A stretch of 64,000 nt of DNA from Erythrobacter sp. SG61-1L. GTDB lineage: Bacteria; Pseudomonadota; Alphaproteobacteria; Sphingomonadales; Sphingomonadaceae. The first letter of the stretch is position 1. Each line of letters begins with the position of its first letter. Shown piece by piece: positions 16,356-25,887 of this stretch. The position numbers and the translations under genes are program-made. The DNA is taken from assembly GCF_001305965.1 (NCBI RefSeq), contig NZ_JXQC01000003.1:1603633-1667632 (forward strand), in the 5' to 3' direction. The notes below the pieces were generated by a model. The model saw nothing but the letters and a program-made list of their open reading frames with translations. It was not told where the DNA came from and ran no database searches.

Positions 16356-17750
16356 ATGCGCTTCGTCCCACTTGCCGTTTCCGCCCTGGCTCTGGCTATG
16401 CCTGCAGCGGCTTACGCACAGGCGACCCCAGCGACTCCCGCCGGGCAAGAAGCTCTGGAAATCCTCAAGGAAGCGATCGAGGTGCCCACCGTGGCCGGGC
16501 GCGGCAATGTTCCCAAACTGGCCGAGAAGCTGACCGCGCGCCTCGTGGCGGCAGGCTTCGATCCGAAGGACATTTCCTTCACTCCGGTGGAGGGCACCGA
16601 TACGGGCTATTTCATCGTCCGCTATCCGGGCAAGGACCGCAAGGCGAAGCCGGTGGTGGTCAACGTCCATCTCGATGTCGTGGAAGCCAAGCCCGAGGAT
16701 TGGGAACGCGATCCCTTCACCGCGGTGGTCGAGAATGGCTATGTCTTCGGGCGCGGCGCTTCGGACAACAAGGGCGACACGGCGATGATGCTGGCCGCCG
16801 TGATGAAGCTCAAGCGGTCCGGCTGGGTGCCCTCGCGCGATCTGGTGCTGGGCATTTCGGGCGACGAGGAGACGCTGATGCGCTCCACCGCGAAGCTTGC
16901 CGAGGCGCTCAAGGATGCCGAACTGGTCATCAATGGCGATGGCGGCGGCGGGGAACTGTCGAACGATTTCCAGCCGATCGTCTACAGTGTGCAGGCGGCA
17001 GAAAAATCCTATGCCGATTTCAAGCTGACCGTGACCGATGAAGGCGGTCATTCCAGCCGCCCCGGCAGCTTCAATGCCATCGGCGCCATGTCGCGTGCTT
17101 TGGCCAAGGTCGATGCCTATCGCTTCCCGCCCCAGCTCAGCCCGCTGACCAAGGCCTATTGGGAAGGCACCGCGCCCAACGCGCCGGAAGACGTGGCCGA
17201 AGCAATGGTGGCCTTCGCCGCCGATCCGAACAACACGGCTGCTGCCGAGCGGCTTTCCGCCCGCCCGGAATATGTCGGCCTGGTGCGCACAACCTGCGTG
17301 CCGACCATGGTGAATGGCGGCCACGCGGCCAATGCCCTGCCCCAGTCGGTCACCGCGAATATCAATTGCCGCATCTTCCCCGGCACGTCCCGCGTGCAGG
17401 CGGGCGAGATCCTCAAGCAAGTGATCGACGATCCCCGCGTGACGCTGGAAATGATGGACGATGGCTCGATCGAGTCGCCCGAAAGCCCGCTGCGCAAGGA
17501 CATGATGGATGCCATCACCAAGGCCGTGCACCAGCGCGCGCCGGGCCTCACTGTCGTGCCGCAAATGAGCGCGGGGGCCAGCGATTCGATGTATTTCAGG
17601 GCGCTGGGCATTCCCAGCTACGGCGTTTCGGCAATCTTCATGCGGCCGGACGATGAATTCGCCCATGGCCTGAACGAACGCCTGCCCATCGCCACGATCG
17701 ATCCCGGCGTGAAGCAGTGGGAGACCCTGCTGCGCGAGATCCTGAAGTAA
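16356..17750 (+). CDS. M20 family metallopeptidase, exported
   Basis: This 464-residue zinc-dependent peptidase starts with a clear signal peptide (RFVPLAVSALALAMPAAAYAQA). It has the metal-binding motifs HLDVVEAKPEDWERDPF, then GRGASDNKGDTAMML, the GDEE of ISGDEETL and the later SAGASDSMYFRALG, which is the usual order of M20 di- and aminopeptidases. A dimerisation domain with GHSSRPG lies between. A longer open frame reaches upstream, but only the ATG at 16356 leaves the signal at the N-terminus, and CGAGGATT precedes it. It probably trims peptides in the periplasm. Confidence 0.9.
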   Translation: MRFVPLAVSALALAMPAAAYAQATPATPAGQEALEILKEAIEVPTVAGRGNVPKLAEKLTARLVAAGFDPKDISFTPVEGTDTGYFIVRYPGKDRKAKPVVVNVHLDVVEAKPEDWERDPFTAVVENGYVFGRGASDNKGDTAMMLAAVMKLKRSGWVPSRDLVLGISGDEETLMRSTAKLAEALKDAELVINGDGGGGELSNDFQPIVYSVQAAEKSYADFKLTVTDEGGHSSRPGSFNAIGAMSRALAKVDAYRFPPQLSPLTKAYWEGTAPNAPEDVAEAMVAFAADPNNTAAAERLSARPEYVGLVRTTCVPTMVNGGHAANALPQSVTANINCRIFPGTSRVQAGEILKQVIDDPRVTLEMMDDGSIESPESPLRKDMMDAITKAVHQRAPGLTVVPQMSAGASDSMYFRALGIPSYGVSAIFMRPDDEFAHGLNERLPIATIDPGVKQWETLLREILK

Positions 17751-17767
17751 GCGCAGCCGGACCAGCC

Positions 17768-18517
17768 ATGCCTGCCACTCCCGCCTGGCCGCCTCGCAGC
17801 GCGCCGCGCCTGTTCGTTCCCGGCCCTCTGGCGGCTGGGGCGGCAGTGACGCTGCATGGCAATCCGGCCAATTACCTCGCCCGGGTAATGCGCGTGGGCG
17901 AAGGTGACATCGTAATCCTGTGCGATGACGAGACCGGCGAATGGGCGGCCCGCGTCGCCACCACGGGCAAGCGCGACGTGGTGCTGGAAGTGGTCGAGCG
18001 CCTGCGCGAACGCGAGGACGTGCCTGACTTCACCCTGTGCGCCGCCCTGCTGAAGAAGGACCGCTTCGATCTCGTGCTGGAAAAGGCCACCGAATTGGGC
18101 GTTCGCGTGATCCAGCCTGTGCTCACCCGTCGCTGCGTGGCCGACAAGCTCAATCTCGAACGTGCACGCGCTCTGGTCGCGGAAGCGGCCGAGCAATGCG
18201 CCCGCACTGCCCTGCCCCGCATTGCCGAACCGGTGAAACTGGACGCGCTGCTGAGGGACTGGGACGAAGGCCGCGCCCTGTTCTTCGCTGACGAATTGGG
18301 CGGCGAATCTGCCCATTCCGCCTTTGCCGCAAGGAAAGGCCCCGCCGCGCTGTTGACCGGCCCCGAAGGCGGGTTTGACGATGCCGAACGCGAGGCTATC
18401 CGCGCCCATCGGGCAACAACCGCAATCACCCTTGGCCCCCGCATCCTGCGCGGCGAAACGGCGGCAATCGCCGCCACCGCGCTGTGGATGGCAGCGGCCG
18501 GAGACTGGCAAGAATGA
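17768..18517 (+). CDS. rsmE: 16S rRNA (uracil-1498-N3)-methyltransferase RsmE
   Basis: RsmE methylates U1498 of 16S rRNA using S-adenosylmethionine. The 249-residue protein has an N-terminal PUA-like domain (HGNPANYLARVMRVGEGD) and a C-terminal SPOUT domain with the knot motifs LLTGPEGGFDDAE and ITLGPRILRGETAAIAA. The ATG at 17768 lies 17 bases after the M20 gene's stop. The gene is followed after 52 bases by gshA. Confidence 0.93.
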   Translation: MPATPAWPPRSAPRLFVPGPLAAGAAVTLHGNPANYLARVMRVGEGDIVILCDDETGEWAARVATTGKRDVVLEVVERLREREDVPDFTLCAALLKKDRFDLVLEKATELGVRVIQPVLTRRCVADKLNLERARALVAEAAEQCARTALPRIAEPVKLDALLRDWDEGRALFFADELGGESAHSAFAARKGPAALLTGPEGGFDDAEREAIRAHRATTAITLGPRILRGETAAIAATALWMAAAGDWQE

Positions 18518-18569
18518 CATCCGCAATTTGCGCTGGCGCAGCGCCCCTTAGTGCCCTAACGGCGCCGCT

Positions 18570-19940
18570 ATGAGCACGCGCACAGCGTCAGATGGAGAGG
18601 AGCGGCTGATCGAAAGCCGCGATCAACTCGTGGCCCCCATGCAGGCCGGCGAGAAGCCGGTCAGCGCCTGGCGGATCGGGACGGAGCATGAGAAGCTCGT
18701 CTTCGCCCGCAACGATCACCACGCCCCTTCCTATGAAGAGACGGGCGGCATTCGCGACATGCTGCTGGCCCTTAAGGAATATGGCTGGGAACCGGTGGAG
18801 GAAGGCGGCAACGTCATCGCCATGTCCGGCTCCGACGGTACGGTCAGCCTTGAGCCTGCCGGCCAGCTGGAGCTTTCCGGCGCGCCGTTGGAAAACCTGC
18901 ACCAGACCTGCGCCGAAACCGGCCGCCATCTGGCTCAGGTGAAGGAAATCGGCGATCGCTTCGGCATCGGCTTCCTTGGCCTGGGCATGTGGCCCGACAA
19001 GACCCGCGAAGCGCTGCCCGTAATGCCCAAGGGCCGTTATGCCATCATGATGCGGCACATGCCGCGCGTGGGCACGATGGGCCTCGACATGATGCTGCGC
19101 ACCTGCACCATCCAGGTCAATCTGGACTATGGCAGCGAAGCGGACATGGTGAAGAAGTTCCGCACCAGCCTTGCGCTCCAGCCGCTGGCAACCGCGCTCT
19201 TCGCCAATTCGCCTTTCACCGAAGGCAAGCCCAACGGCTTCCTTTCCTATCGCAGCCACATCTGGTCTGACACGGACCCGCAACGCACGGGCATGTTGCC
19301 CTTCGTGTTCGAAGATGGCTTCGGCTATGAGCGCTATGTCGACTATATGCTCGACGTGCCGATGTATTTCGTCTTCCGCGATGGGAAATATATCGACGCT
19401 GCCGGCCAGAGCTTCCGCGATTTCCTGAAGGGCGAACTTCCCGCCCTGCCCGGCGAACTGCCGACCGAGAGCGACTGGCAGGATCACCTTTCCACCGCCT
19501 TCCCCGAAGTGCGCCTGAAGAGCTTCCTCGAAATGCGCGGTGCCGATGGCGGGCCGTGGGGCCGCATCTGCGCGCTTCCGGCATTGTGGGTGGGCCTGCT
19601 CTACGATTCCGGTGCGCTCGACGCGGCATGGGACGTGGTGAAGGACTGGACGATGGATGAGCGGGAAGCGCTGCGCAACGCCGTGCCCAGGCTCGCCCTC
19701 GACGCGCCGATCCCCGGTGGCCGCAAGCTGAAGGACATTGCCAGCGAAGTGCTGGACATTGCCCGCGGCGGCCTCTCCGCCAGGGCAAAGCTCAACGCCG
19801 CCGGCGACAATGAAACCGGCTATCTGGGCGAATTGTTCGAGATCGCGGAAAGCGGCACTGTTCCCGCCCAGCGCCTGCTGGACCTCTATAACGGCCCGTG
19901 GGGCGGCGACATCACGCGGGTTTACGAACAGAGCTTCTGA
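18570..19940 (+). CDS. gshA: Glutamate-cysteine ligase
   Basis: This enzyme makes gamma-glutamylcysteine, the first step of glutathione synthesis. The 456-residue sequence is of the plant/alphaproteobacterial type: it has WRIGTEHEKLVF near residue 34, EEGGNVIAMSGSDGTVSLEPAGQLELSGAP near 83, and MRHMPRVGTMGLDMMLRTCTIQVNLDY near 160, with the LEMRGADGGPWGR segment later. It starts 52 bases after rsmE with no strong ribosome-binding site. A REP-like pair follows its stop. Confidence 0.93.
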   Translation: MSTRTASDGEERLIESRDQLVAPMQAGEKPVSAWRIGTEHEKLVFARNDHHAPSYEETGGIRDMLLALKEYGWEPVEEGGNVIAMSGSDGTVSLEPAGQLELSGAPLENLHQTCAETGRHLAQVKEIGDRFGIGFLGLGMWPDKTREALPVMPKGRYAIMMRHMPRVGTMGLDMMLRTCTIQVNLDYGSEADMVKKFRTSLALQPLATALFANSPFTEGKPNGFLSYRSHIWSDTDPQRTGMLPFVFEDGFGYERYVDYMLDVPMYFVFRDGKYIDAAGQSFRDFLKGELPALPGELPTESDWQDHLSTAFPEVRLKSFLEMRGADGGPWGRICALPALWVGLLYDSGALDAAWDVVKDWTMDEREALRNAVPRLALDAPIPGGRKLKDIASEVLDIARGGLSARAKLNAAGDNETGYLGELFEIAESGTVPAQRLLDLYNGPWGGDITRVYEQSF

Positions 19941-19958
19941 CCGACCCGATCTGCGCGG

Positions 19959-20061
19959 CATCCTTCGACAGGCTCAGGATGAGCGGGTCACGGGCTGCAC
20001 AGGTCAAACTGATTCAGACACGTTCCAACAACCGCTCGTCCTGAGCCTGTAGAAGGACGCA
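19959..20061. repeat. Inverted pair of REP-like units
   Basis: CCTTCGACAGGCTCAGG at about 19962-19978 is followed about 60 bases later by CCTGAGCCTGTAGAAGG (20040-20056), its near-perfect reverse complement. The pair fills the gap between the convergent gshA and ICMT-like genes. It belongs to the same family as the pairs at 6.5 kb and 51.1 kb. Confidence 0.75.
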
Positions 20062-20077
20062 CTCCGCACTTGCCCCG

Positions 20078-21445
20078 CTATTCCGCCGGCTGCAAGGCCA
20101 CAGGCGGACGGCGGCGGAAGCGGAGCAGCAACTTGCGCAAGCGGCTGGTAATCAGGCCGTGTTCGGCCATCCAGTCATGATATTCGCGGTACTTCGGGTC
20201 TTCGGCCAGCAGATGCGCTTCCTCCGTGCGGGCGCGCCAGTAATAGACGCCGCTGACGCAGGCGAGGAAGAAGGTGTTGCGCACCACATCCACCAGCGAT
20301 CCGTTGGTGACGAAGAACGGCAAGGTCGAGCACCACCAGAAGGTGTTCTTGGCCAGATAGGCCGGATGGCGTGTGAAGCGGTAAGGCCCATTGGTCAGCA
20401 CACCGCGATAGGTCAGGTTTGAAAAGCGGATGCCGAAGGCTACCGTCGCCCAGGCATAGACTGCCGTCAGGAAGCCCAGCCAGCCTGCCCAGACCCACAT
20501 GAGTGCGGTGTGCCCCTGGAACCAATAGGACCAGTCCGCCGTGTGATATTCATAGCCGATCACGCCATTGTTCGACATCACGCCCCAGACAAAGGGCGGA
20601 TAACACATCAGCGCGGCCAGCCAGCCTGCCAGGAAGGGATTGCCGCTGCGGATATGCGCATCGAGCGGACGCAGCGTGAAGAGATAGCCCACCGTGCCGA
20701 TCTGCACGTCGATCACGAACAGCAATTCGAACAGCACGCCGCCGAACCGCCCTGGATCGTTGAGAAGCGCGGGAATATCCGCATTCACGATATTGGCGAA
20801 GCCCGGCGGCAGAATGGAGATCATGAAGGCACCGAAGAAGGCCTTGATGGTCCACGCGCGCCAGTGCTTCTTCACCTGCTCCGCATCCCACGGTTCGCGC
20901 CCGATCAGCATGGCACCGAAATGCCAGGCCCCGTCGTGCGGGTTCACCAGCACACGGTCAAGCCAAAGGACATAGGGAACGGACAGAATGAACAACGGGA
21001 TCGCCGAAGCCCCAATCACTTCCATCGCGAAGAGATATTGCCCGTCCCAATACCAGCGGCACACGCAATAGAGGAAACCGATGATCGCCCAGGTGGACCA
21101 AAGGCCCGCTAGTTTGGTGACGGATACCTCTATCACGCTGGAAAGCGGGCGTGGGTTCTTCCACGAAATGCCCGTGGAAGGCCGCAGGTAAACCTTTTCC
21201 ACCAGCACCGACCATGCCGCCATCAGGATGCCGATAAACAGCATGGAAGCCAGTGCCGCATAGGCACCGGACATGCGCTCTCGCGGGCCGGGAAGGTTCA
21301 GCGCATCGGCGATGTGCGGCCAATTGCGGCAGATCGCGATCCACACGAACAGCCCGATCAGGCCCACCAGCCCTACCCTGGGCGAAACGTCGCTCCGGGG
21401 CGGCTTTTTGCCGGCAATGGGGTTAGGTTCTGGGCGCGCGCTCAT
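20078..21445 (-). CDS. Membrane methyltransferase, isoprenylcysteine carboxyl methyltransferase-like
   Basis: This 455-residue protein has many hydrophobic segments through most of its length. Its C-terminal third carries the ICMT/PEMT signature: GVLTNGPYRFTRHPAYLAKNTFWW, then a hydrophobic helix, then EEAHLLAEDPKYREYHDWM. That module binds S-adenosylmethionine and methylates lipids or prenyl groups at the membrane. The N-terminal membrane part is larger than in simple ICMT proteins (about 200 residues), so the substrate is open. It lies downstream of bamB on the same strand, with a possible terminator between. Confidence 0.78.
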   Translation of the reverse strand: MSARPEPNPIAGKKPPRSDVSPRVGLVGLIGLFVWIAICRNWPHIADALNLPGPRERMSGAYAALASMLFIGILMAAWSVLVEKVYLRPSTGISWKNPRPLSSVIEVSVTKLAGLWSTWAIIGFLYCVCRWYWDGQYLFAMEVIGASAIPLFILSVPYVLWLDRVLVNPHDGAWHFGAMLIGREPWDAEQVKKHWRAWTIKAFFGAFMISILPPGFANIVNADIPALLNDPGRFGGVLFELLFVIDVQIGTVGYLFTLRPLDAHIRSGNPFLAGWLAALMCYPPFVWGVMSNNGVIGYEYHTADWSYWFQGHTALMWVWAGWLGFLTAVYAWATVAFGIRFSNLTYRGVLTNGPYRFTRHPAYLAKNTFWWCSTLPFFVTNGSLVDVVRNTFFLACVSGVYYWRARTEEAHLLAEDPKYREYHDWMAEHGLITSRLRKLLLRFRRRPPVALQPAE

Positions 21446-21459
21446 CCCATGGGCGCATA

Positions 21460-21492
21460 GGGAAAAAGGGTTAAGGGGCAGGTAACGCCCCT
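21460..21492 (-). terminator. Probable terminator after bamB
   Basis: On the minus strand, the stem AGGGGC/GCCCCT (21474-21479 and 21487-21492) is followed by TTAACCCTTTTT. It lies 35 bases beyond the bamB stop and upstream of the ICMT-like gene, so it could separate the two. Confidence 0.5.
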
Positions 21493-21526
21493 AATCCCTG
21501 CCCGCTGCGCCCGTCAGGCCGGACGA

Positions 21527-22882
21527 TCAGCGATAGGCGCGGATCGTCCCGTCATCGTCCAGAATGTAAAGCGTCTGGTTAGCAACGATGGGCGCCAGCG
21601 AAACCGGCGTCTTGATGTTGCGGAACTCGGTAGGGGTACCGGTCATCACATCCAGCGTCAGAACTTCGCCGCGTGAGCTGGCGACCCACAGCTTGTTCCC
21701 CGCCAGCACAGGACCAGTCCAGAAGATGCGGTTGGACCGCTTTTTGGGGTTCTTCCATTCCTGCAACTGCGTCAGCCAGCGCACCTTGCCGCTGCTGCGG
21801 GCAATGGCGAGCATGCGCGCATCGTCTGTCAGGGTGAAAATCCACTCACCGGCCAGCGCCGGGGTGGAAATGCCCGCAAGATTGAGTTCCCAGATGCGCT
21901 GCCCGGTCACCAGTTCATAGGCGGCCATGCGCCCACCCTGCCCCAGTGCATAGACGCGGCCGGAATCGATGATCGGATCTGCATCGACATCGGTCAGCGC
22001 ACCGACTTCGGTGGAAATGTTGGTGCGCGACAAAGCGTCGGCCCAAACTTCGCGCCCGTTTTCGAAGCGATAGGCCGCCAGTTCGCCCGAACTGTAGCCC
22101 GCGATCACCGTGCCCTGCCCCGCCGCAGGAGCGGCAACGCCGAACACGCCCGCCTGCCCGATAGAGCCGGATTCGTTCCACGAAACCGTGCCGTCGGTCG
22201 GGTTGATCGCGATGATCTGGTTATCCTGCGTCATCACAAAGATTGTGTTGAACGCGATGGTGGGCGCCCCGCGCAGCGGGCCTGCCGGCTTCACCGTCCA
22301 CAGCTGGGTGCCATTGGAAGCGTCCAGCGCCAACACGTCTCCCACGCCATTGGTGGCATAAACGCGGCCGTTGGAATAGCTCACGCCGCCGCCAAAGGCC
22401 GCACTTTCGACCTTGCCGGGAACCGGCATCTTGTAAGTCCATTTCTGGCTGCCTGTGTTGGCATCCATGGCATGGATCACTGCATCTGTGTCGACTACGT
22501 ACAGCGTTCCGTTGCCGACCACCGGCGCAGCAGCCAGACGGCGCTTCTTGCCCGAACCGGCAATCCGCGCGGTCCACAATTCGGTCGGATTCGCCGCAAT
22601 CGCCAGATGGCCGTAGCTCTTCGATGCCGTACCGCCCGCCTGGCTCCAGTCCGCATTTACCTGCGGCGCGGGAATCACCACCGACGTCGCCGAAAGCGAA
22701 GGATCTACAGTCGTCCCCGCCTCGATCCGCGACAGGATCGGAACGCGATTGCCGATAGTGGGCGTCTTGGGCTTGTCCTTGCCGCCGAAGACGCCGCAAG
22801 CCGAAAGCGCGGCGGCCATCACGACCAACATGGGGAGCGCCATATAGCGCCGGGTAGAGATGCGGTTCATAGGCTTCGTCAT
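21527..22882 (-). CDS. bamB: Outer membrane protein assembly factor BamB
   Basis: BamB is the lipoprotein beta-propeller of the BAM complex that folds outer membrane proteins. The sequence has a lipobox (ALSAC, then GVFGG) and repeated PQQ-like blades with W-A/G-x-G-S motifs such as GSQKWTYKMPVPG, GTQLWTVKPAGP and GQRIWELNLAG. It is about 451 residues from the ATG at 22882; a second ATG 12 bases later is possible. It starts 10 bases after the stop of the TPR protein, an arrangement shared with the yfgM-bamB pair of E. coli. The large surface protein at 27-35 kb would be a natural BAM client. Confidence 0.92.
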   Translation of the reverse strand: MTKPMNRISTRRYMALPMLVVMAAALSACGVFGGKDKPKTPTIGNRVPILSRIEAGTTVDPSLSATSVVIPAPQVNADWSQAGGTASKSYGHLAIAANPTELWTARIAGSGKKRRLAAAPVVGNGTLYVVDTDAVIHAMDANTGSQKWTYKMPVPGKVESAAFGGGVSYSNGRVYATNGVGDVLALDASNGTQLWTVKPAGPLRGAPTIAFNTIFVMTQDNQIIAINPTDGTVSWNESGSIGQAGVFGVAAPAAGQGTVIAGYSSGELAAYRFENGREVWADALSRTNISTEVGALTDVDADPIIDSGRVYALGQGGRMAAYELVTGQRIWELNLAGISTPALAGEWIFTLTDDARMLAIARSSGKVRWLTQLQEWKNPKKRSNRIFWTGPVLAGNKLWVASSRGEVLTLDVMTGTPTEFRNIKTPVSLAPIVANQTLYILDDDGTIRAYR

Positions 22883-22892
22883 TCTCGCAATC

Positions 22893-23675
22893 TTACTGCG
22901 CCGCCGCGGGCTCTTCACCCTCCTGGCGCAGTTCTTTCAGCGTCTCGTCGACATCCACAATCGCATCGACACCCATCATTCCCGCAAGCTGTCGCGCCCG
23001 TGAACGCAGCGAATCGGGAACCTTCTCGTCCTTGGCGATCTCGGCGAAAAGCGGCCCGGCAAGATCCGGCTTGCCCATATCGAGATAGGCCGCGCCAAGC
23101 AGTTCGCCCGCACTGCCGAAATAGGGCGTGCCGGGCTTTGCCAGCGGCTTGAGCTTTTCGACCACATCCGCCGGCTTCATCCTGGCGTAATTGATCGAGA
23201 CCTGACGGATCGTCGCAAGGTTGCGATAAGGTTCCGGCACGCCGCTGTCATTGGCCACTTCGCCATAGAGCCGCGCGGCTTCAACCAGCTTGTCGTCACG
23301 CACGGCGACGCTGGCGCGCATCAGCTTGGCAACGGCCGCAGCGCCCGCGCCGCCATCCTTTTCAAGCTTGGCGAATTCCTTGGCGGCCGTATCGTTGTTA
23401 CCGGCATCGAACTGGTCGAGCGCCTTCACCAGTTCCTCGGACACCTGCTCGTGCCCGCTTTCGCGATATTCGGTCCACAGCAGCCAGCCGCCGAACAGCG
23501 CAAGGCCGCCGATCACGACACCGGCAACCTGCTTGCCGTAATTTTTGGCGAAATGGGCGAACTGATCCTGACGCAGCGCATCGTCGACTTCGCGCAGCAG
23601 GGCATCCTGCTGCTTCGCATCGCGTTCGGCACGCTTTTCGGCATCGGTCTTCGGGGTAGTAGGTGTAAGAGCCAC
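22893..23675 (-). CDS. YfgM-like tetratricopeptide membrane protein
   Basis: This encodes about 260 residues. An acidic and charged N-terminal tail (to about residue 45) is followed by one membrane segment (VAGVVIGGLALFGGWLLW) and a periplasmic region with TPR-like helices, including the segment AAAKEFAKLEKDG. This matches the YfgM/ancillary SecYEG translocon family, which in E. coli is encoded next to bamB as here. The start is the GTG at 23675 (VALTPTTPKTD), preceded by AGAAGGCT; an upstream ATG would add an improbable Arg/Pro-rich extension. Confidence 0.85.
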   Translation of the reverse strand: MALTPTTPKTDAEKRAERDAKQQDALLREVDDALRQDQFAHFAKNYGKQVAGVVIGGLALFGGWLLWTEYRESGHEQVSEELVKALDQFDAGNNDTAAKEFAKLEKDGGAGAAAVAKLMRASVAVRDDKLVEAARLYGEVANDSGVPEPYRNLATIRQVSINYARMKPADVVEKLKPLAKPGTPYFGSAGELLGAAYLDMGKPDLAGPLFAEIAKDEKVPDSLRSRARQLAGMMGVDAIVDVDETLKELRQEGEEPAAAQ

Positions 23676-23823
23676 GCGGGAGCCTTCTGCTCGGTGAGTT
23701 CCTTGTTTCGGGCGCTGTTTAGGGGCCTCGCGGCGATACCGCAATGGCGGATGCCCCACCATCCTCAACTGGGGCACATGCCTGCAGCCTCGCGGGTGAA
23801 CCGGCCATTAAGCATGCGGCCAC

Positions 23824-24960
23824 TCAGCGAACGGCGCCACCTGCGATCGCACCGGTGTAAAGCGCATGATAGGCGGCCAGCATTGCGCCTTCATCATAGG
23901 AAATGCGGGCCTTTTCTCGATTGGCTTTGCCCAGCCTGCGTCGGAGTTCCGGGTTAGTCGCCAGACTTGCGAGCGCTCCGGCCAGCGCAGCCCCAGACCC
24001 GCCATCGACGATGAAAGGTGCGTTTTCCTCCGCCACCATCTGCGCCACATCCCCCACTTGCGGGGCGGCGATGGGCGATCCGGCCGCCATCGCCTCCACC
24101 ACGGAGATCGGAAATTGCTCGCTCTTGGAAGACAGTGCGAAAATGTCGAACAGCCCTACGACCTTTGCCGGATCGGAGGCAAAACCGGGCAGGTGCACGC
24201 GCTCCGCCACGCCCAGCCGCCGCGCTTCCTCGAGAATCGCGGCGCGTTCCGACCCCTCGCCCACGATCACCAGCCGCCATTCCGGGCTGAGCGGAGCAAA
24301 GGCCCGGACAAGCGCGGGCAGATCCTTCACCGCGCGCAGACCCGCCAGCGTGCCGACCCACTTCTCACCTGCGCCCTTGACCAGACCGGGCACCGCATTC
24401 GGTTCGGGGTGCAGGGCATAGGCGGCCGTTGCAATCCCGTTGGCAATGCGGTGCACGCGCCTTGCCGGCTGGTGCCACACCTCGCGCGCAATTCTCTCCA
24501 GCCGGAAGGATGGAACGACCAGCGCCGATGCCCCGCGCAAGGCCAGCCGGCGATAGATATTCCGCCTTGGCTTGAGGCGCTCTGCCTCATCGGAATTGAA
24601 GCCATCTTCGTGATGGACAAGCGGCGGAAGCCCCATCGAGCGGGCAAACAGGCAATGGGCCATCACTGCATCCATCGCACCCCAATTATAGGTCAGCACC
24701 AGATCGAAACCCGCCATGGCACGCGCCAGCCCCTTCAGGCGGCCTGGCAATGGAGGCCCGGCAAGTGAAGGGAAGTCCTGCGGATATTCGACTGTTATAT
24801 CGGGGGAAATGAGAGCAGCTGCCGCCATCGCCCCACGCTCTGCGGAAACGATTGCATGGGCAAATTCGCCCCCGAAGGCATTGATCAGGCGGACGCAACG
24901 CACTTCCTTCCCGCCTGCATCGAAGCTCGAATGCAGGTGCAGGATGCGCTTTTGACTCAT
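23824..24960 (-). CDS. Glycosyltransferase family 4 protein
   Basis: This 378-residue GT-B glycosyltransferase has an N-terminal HLHSSFDAGGKEVRCVRL acceptor loop, GTLAGLRAVKDLPALVRAF at the domain junction, and the donor-site motif SSKSEQFPISVVEAMAAGSPIAAP near residue 275, which contains the EX7E-like pair. The substrate cannot be told. It overlaps the upstream alpha/beta hydrolase by 4 bases (ATGA), so the two are co-translated. Confidence 0.87.
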   Translation of the reverse strand: MSQKRILHLHSSFDAGGKEVRCVRLINAFGGEFAHAIVSAERGAMAAAALISPDITVEYPQDFPSLAGPPLPGRLKGLARAMAGFDLVLTYNWGAMDAVMAHCLFARSMGLPPLVHHEDGFNSDEAERLKPRRNIYRRLALRGASALVVPSFRLERIAREVWHQPARRVHRIANGIATAAYALHPEPNAVPGLVKGAGEKWVGTLAGLRAVKDLPALVRAFAPLSPEWRLVIVGEGSERAAILEEARRLGVAERVHLPGFASDPAKVVGLFDIFALSSKSEQFPISVVEAMAAGSPIAAPQVGDVAQMVAEENAPFIVDGGSGAALAGALASLATNPELRRRLGKANREKARISYDEGAMLAAYHALYTGAIAGGAVR

Positions 24961-25823
24961 TCGACCTTCGCCAGCAGCCGGGCGATCGCTTCGCGCGCCT
25001 GCGGTTCGGCCAGCGTCGGCGCATGGCCAACCCGCTTGAGCGTCAGCGTCTCCGTCCCCGGCACTTCCTTCGCCATGCGCCGCAGCGTGGCCGCGGAAAG
25101 CAGATCGGACAGCGCCCCGCGAATAGCCAGCACCGGCCTGCCCGCAAGCGCCCGATAAGCCGGCCAGAGATCGAAATCCGCACTGGCGGCAGGGGCATTG
25201 AACGGCTCGGCGATCTTCATGTCATAATCGAACACGATACGGCCATTACCGCTCACCGCCATCACGCGCTTGGCCATCGCCAACCAATCGGTAATCGCGA
25301 AATCCGGGAAGATCGCCCCGCCCGATTCCTTAAGTGCGCGCGCCGCATGCATCCAGGTGGGGAAGCTGCGACCCTGCCCGACATATTCGCGGATACGTTC
25401 CACACCGGCCGGTTCCAGCACCGGCCCCACATCGTTGATTACCGCCCCTGCAATCCTGTCTGCCCCGCCGGCAGCCAGCAGCATGGTGAGAATGCCGCCC
25501 AGCGAAGTACCGATGGCAACAAAGCGTTCAATGCCCGCTTGATCGAGCAGCGCATTGATGTCCGCGACATATTGCAGCGGATTGTAGGTCGCCGAATCCT
25601 TGGAATAGTCGCTTTCGCCCCGCCCACGCAGTTCAACGCAGATTACTCGCCATTCCCCGGCGAAGGCATCGGCAACAGGCTCGAAATCGCGGGCATTGCG
25701 GGTAAGGCCCGGCAGGCATAGCAGCGGCGGCCGGTCGGCCCGGCCCGGATAATCGCGATAATGCAGCTTGAGGCCGTCAGGCGAGGTCCAGAACCCGTCC
25801 TGAAATGCGGCGCCATCTGCCAT
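24957..25823 (-). CDS. Alpha/beta hydrolase
   Basis: This 288-residue protein has the alpha/beta-hydrolase fold. It has an oxyanion region LLCLPGLTRNARDFEPVA, the nucleophile elbow G-T-S-L-G-G near residue 108, a likely acid aspartate in a later loop, and the catalytic histidine in VGHAPTLAEP near the end. It has no signal peptide. It is coupled to the glycosyltransferase downstream and divergent from selO. Confidence 0.9.
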   Translation of the reverse strand: MADGAAFQDGFWTSPDGLKLHYRDYPGRADRPPLLCLPGLTRNARDFEPVADAFAGEWRVICVELRGRGESDYSKDSATYNPLQYVADINALLDQAGIERFVAIGTSLGGILTMLLAAGGADRIAGAVINDVGPVLEPAGVERIREYVGQGRSFPTWMHAARALKESGGAIFPDFAITDWLAMAKRVMAVSGNGRIVFDYDMKIAEPFNAPAASADFDLWPAYRALAGRPVLAIRGALSDLLSAATLRRMAKEVPGTETLTLKRVGHAPTLAEPQAREAIARLLAKVE

Positions 25824-25887
25824 ATTCGCTATACCCCTTCCCGGCCGGCTCCTTGCATGCGACCCGCCAAGCCCCCACTAAAGCGGG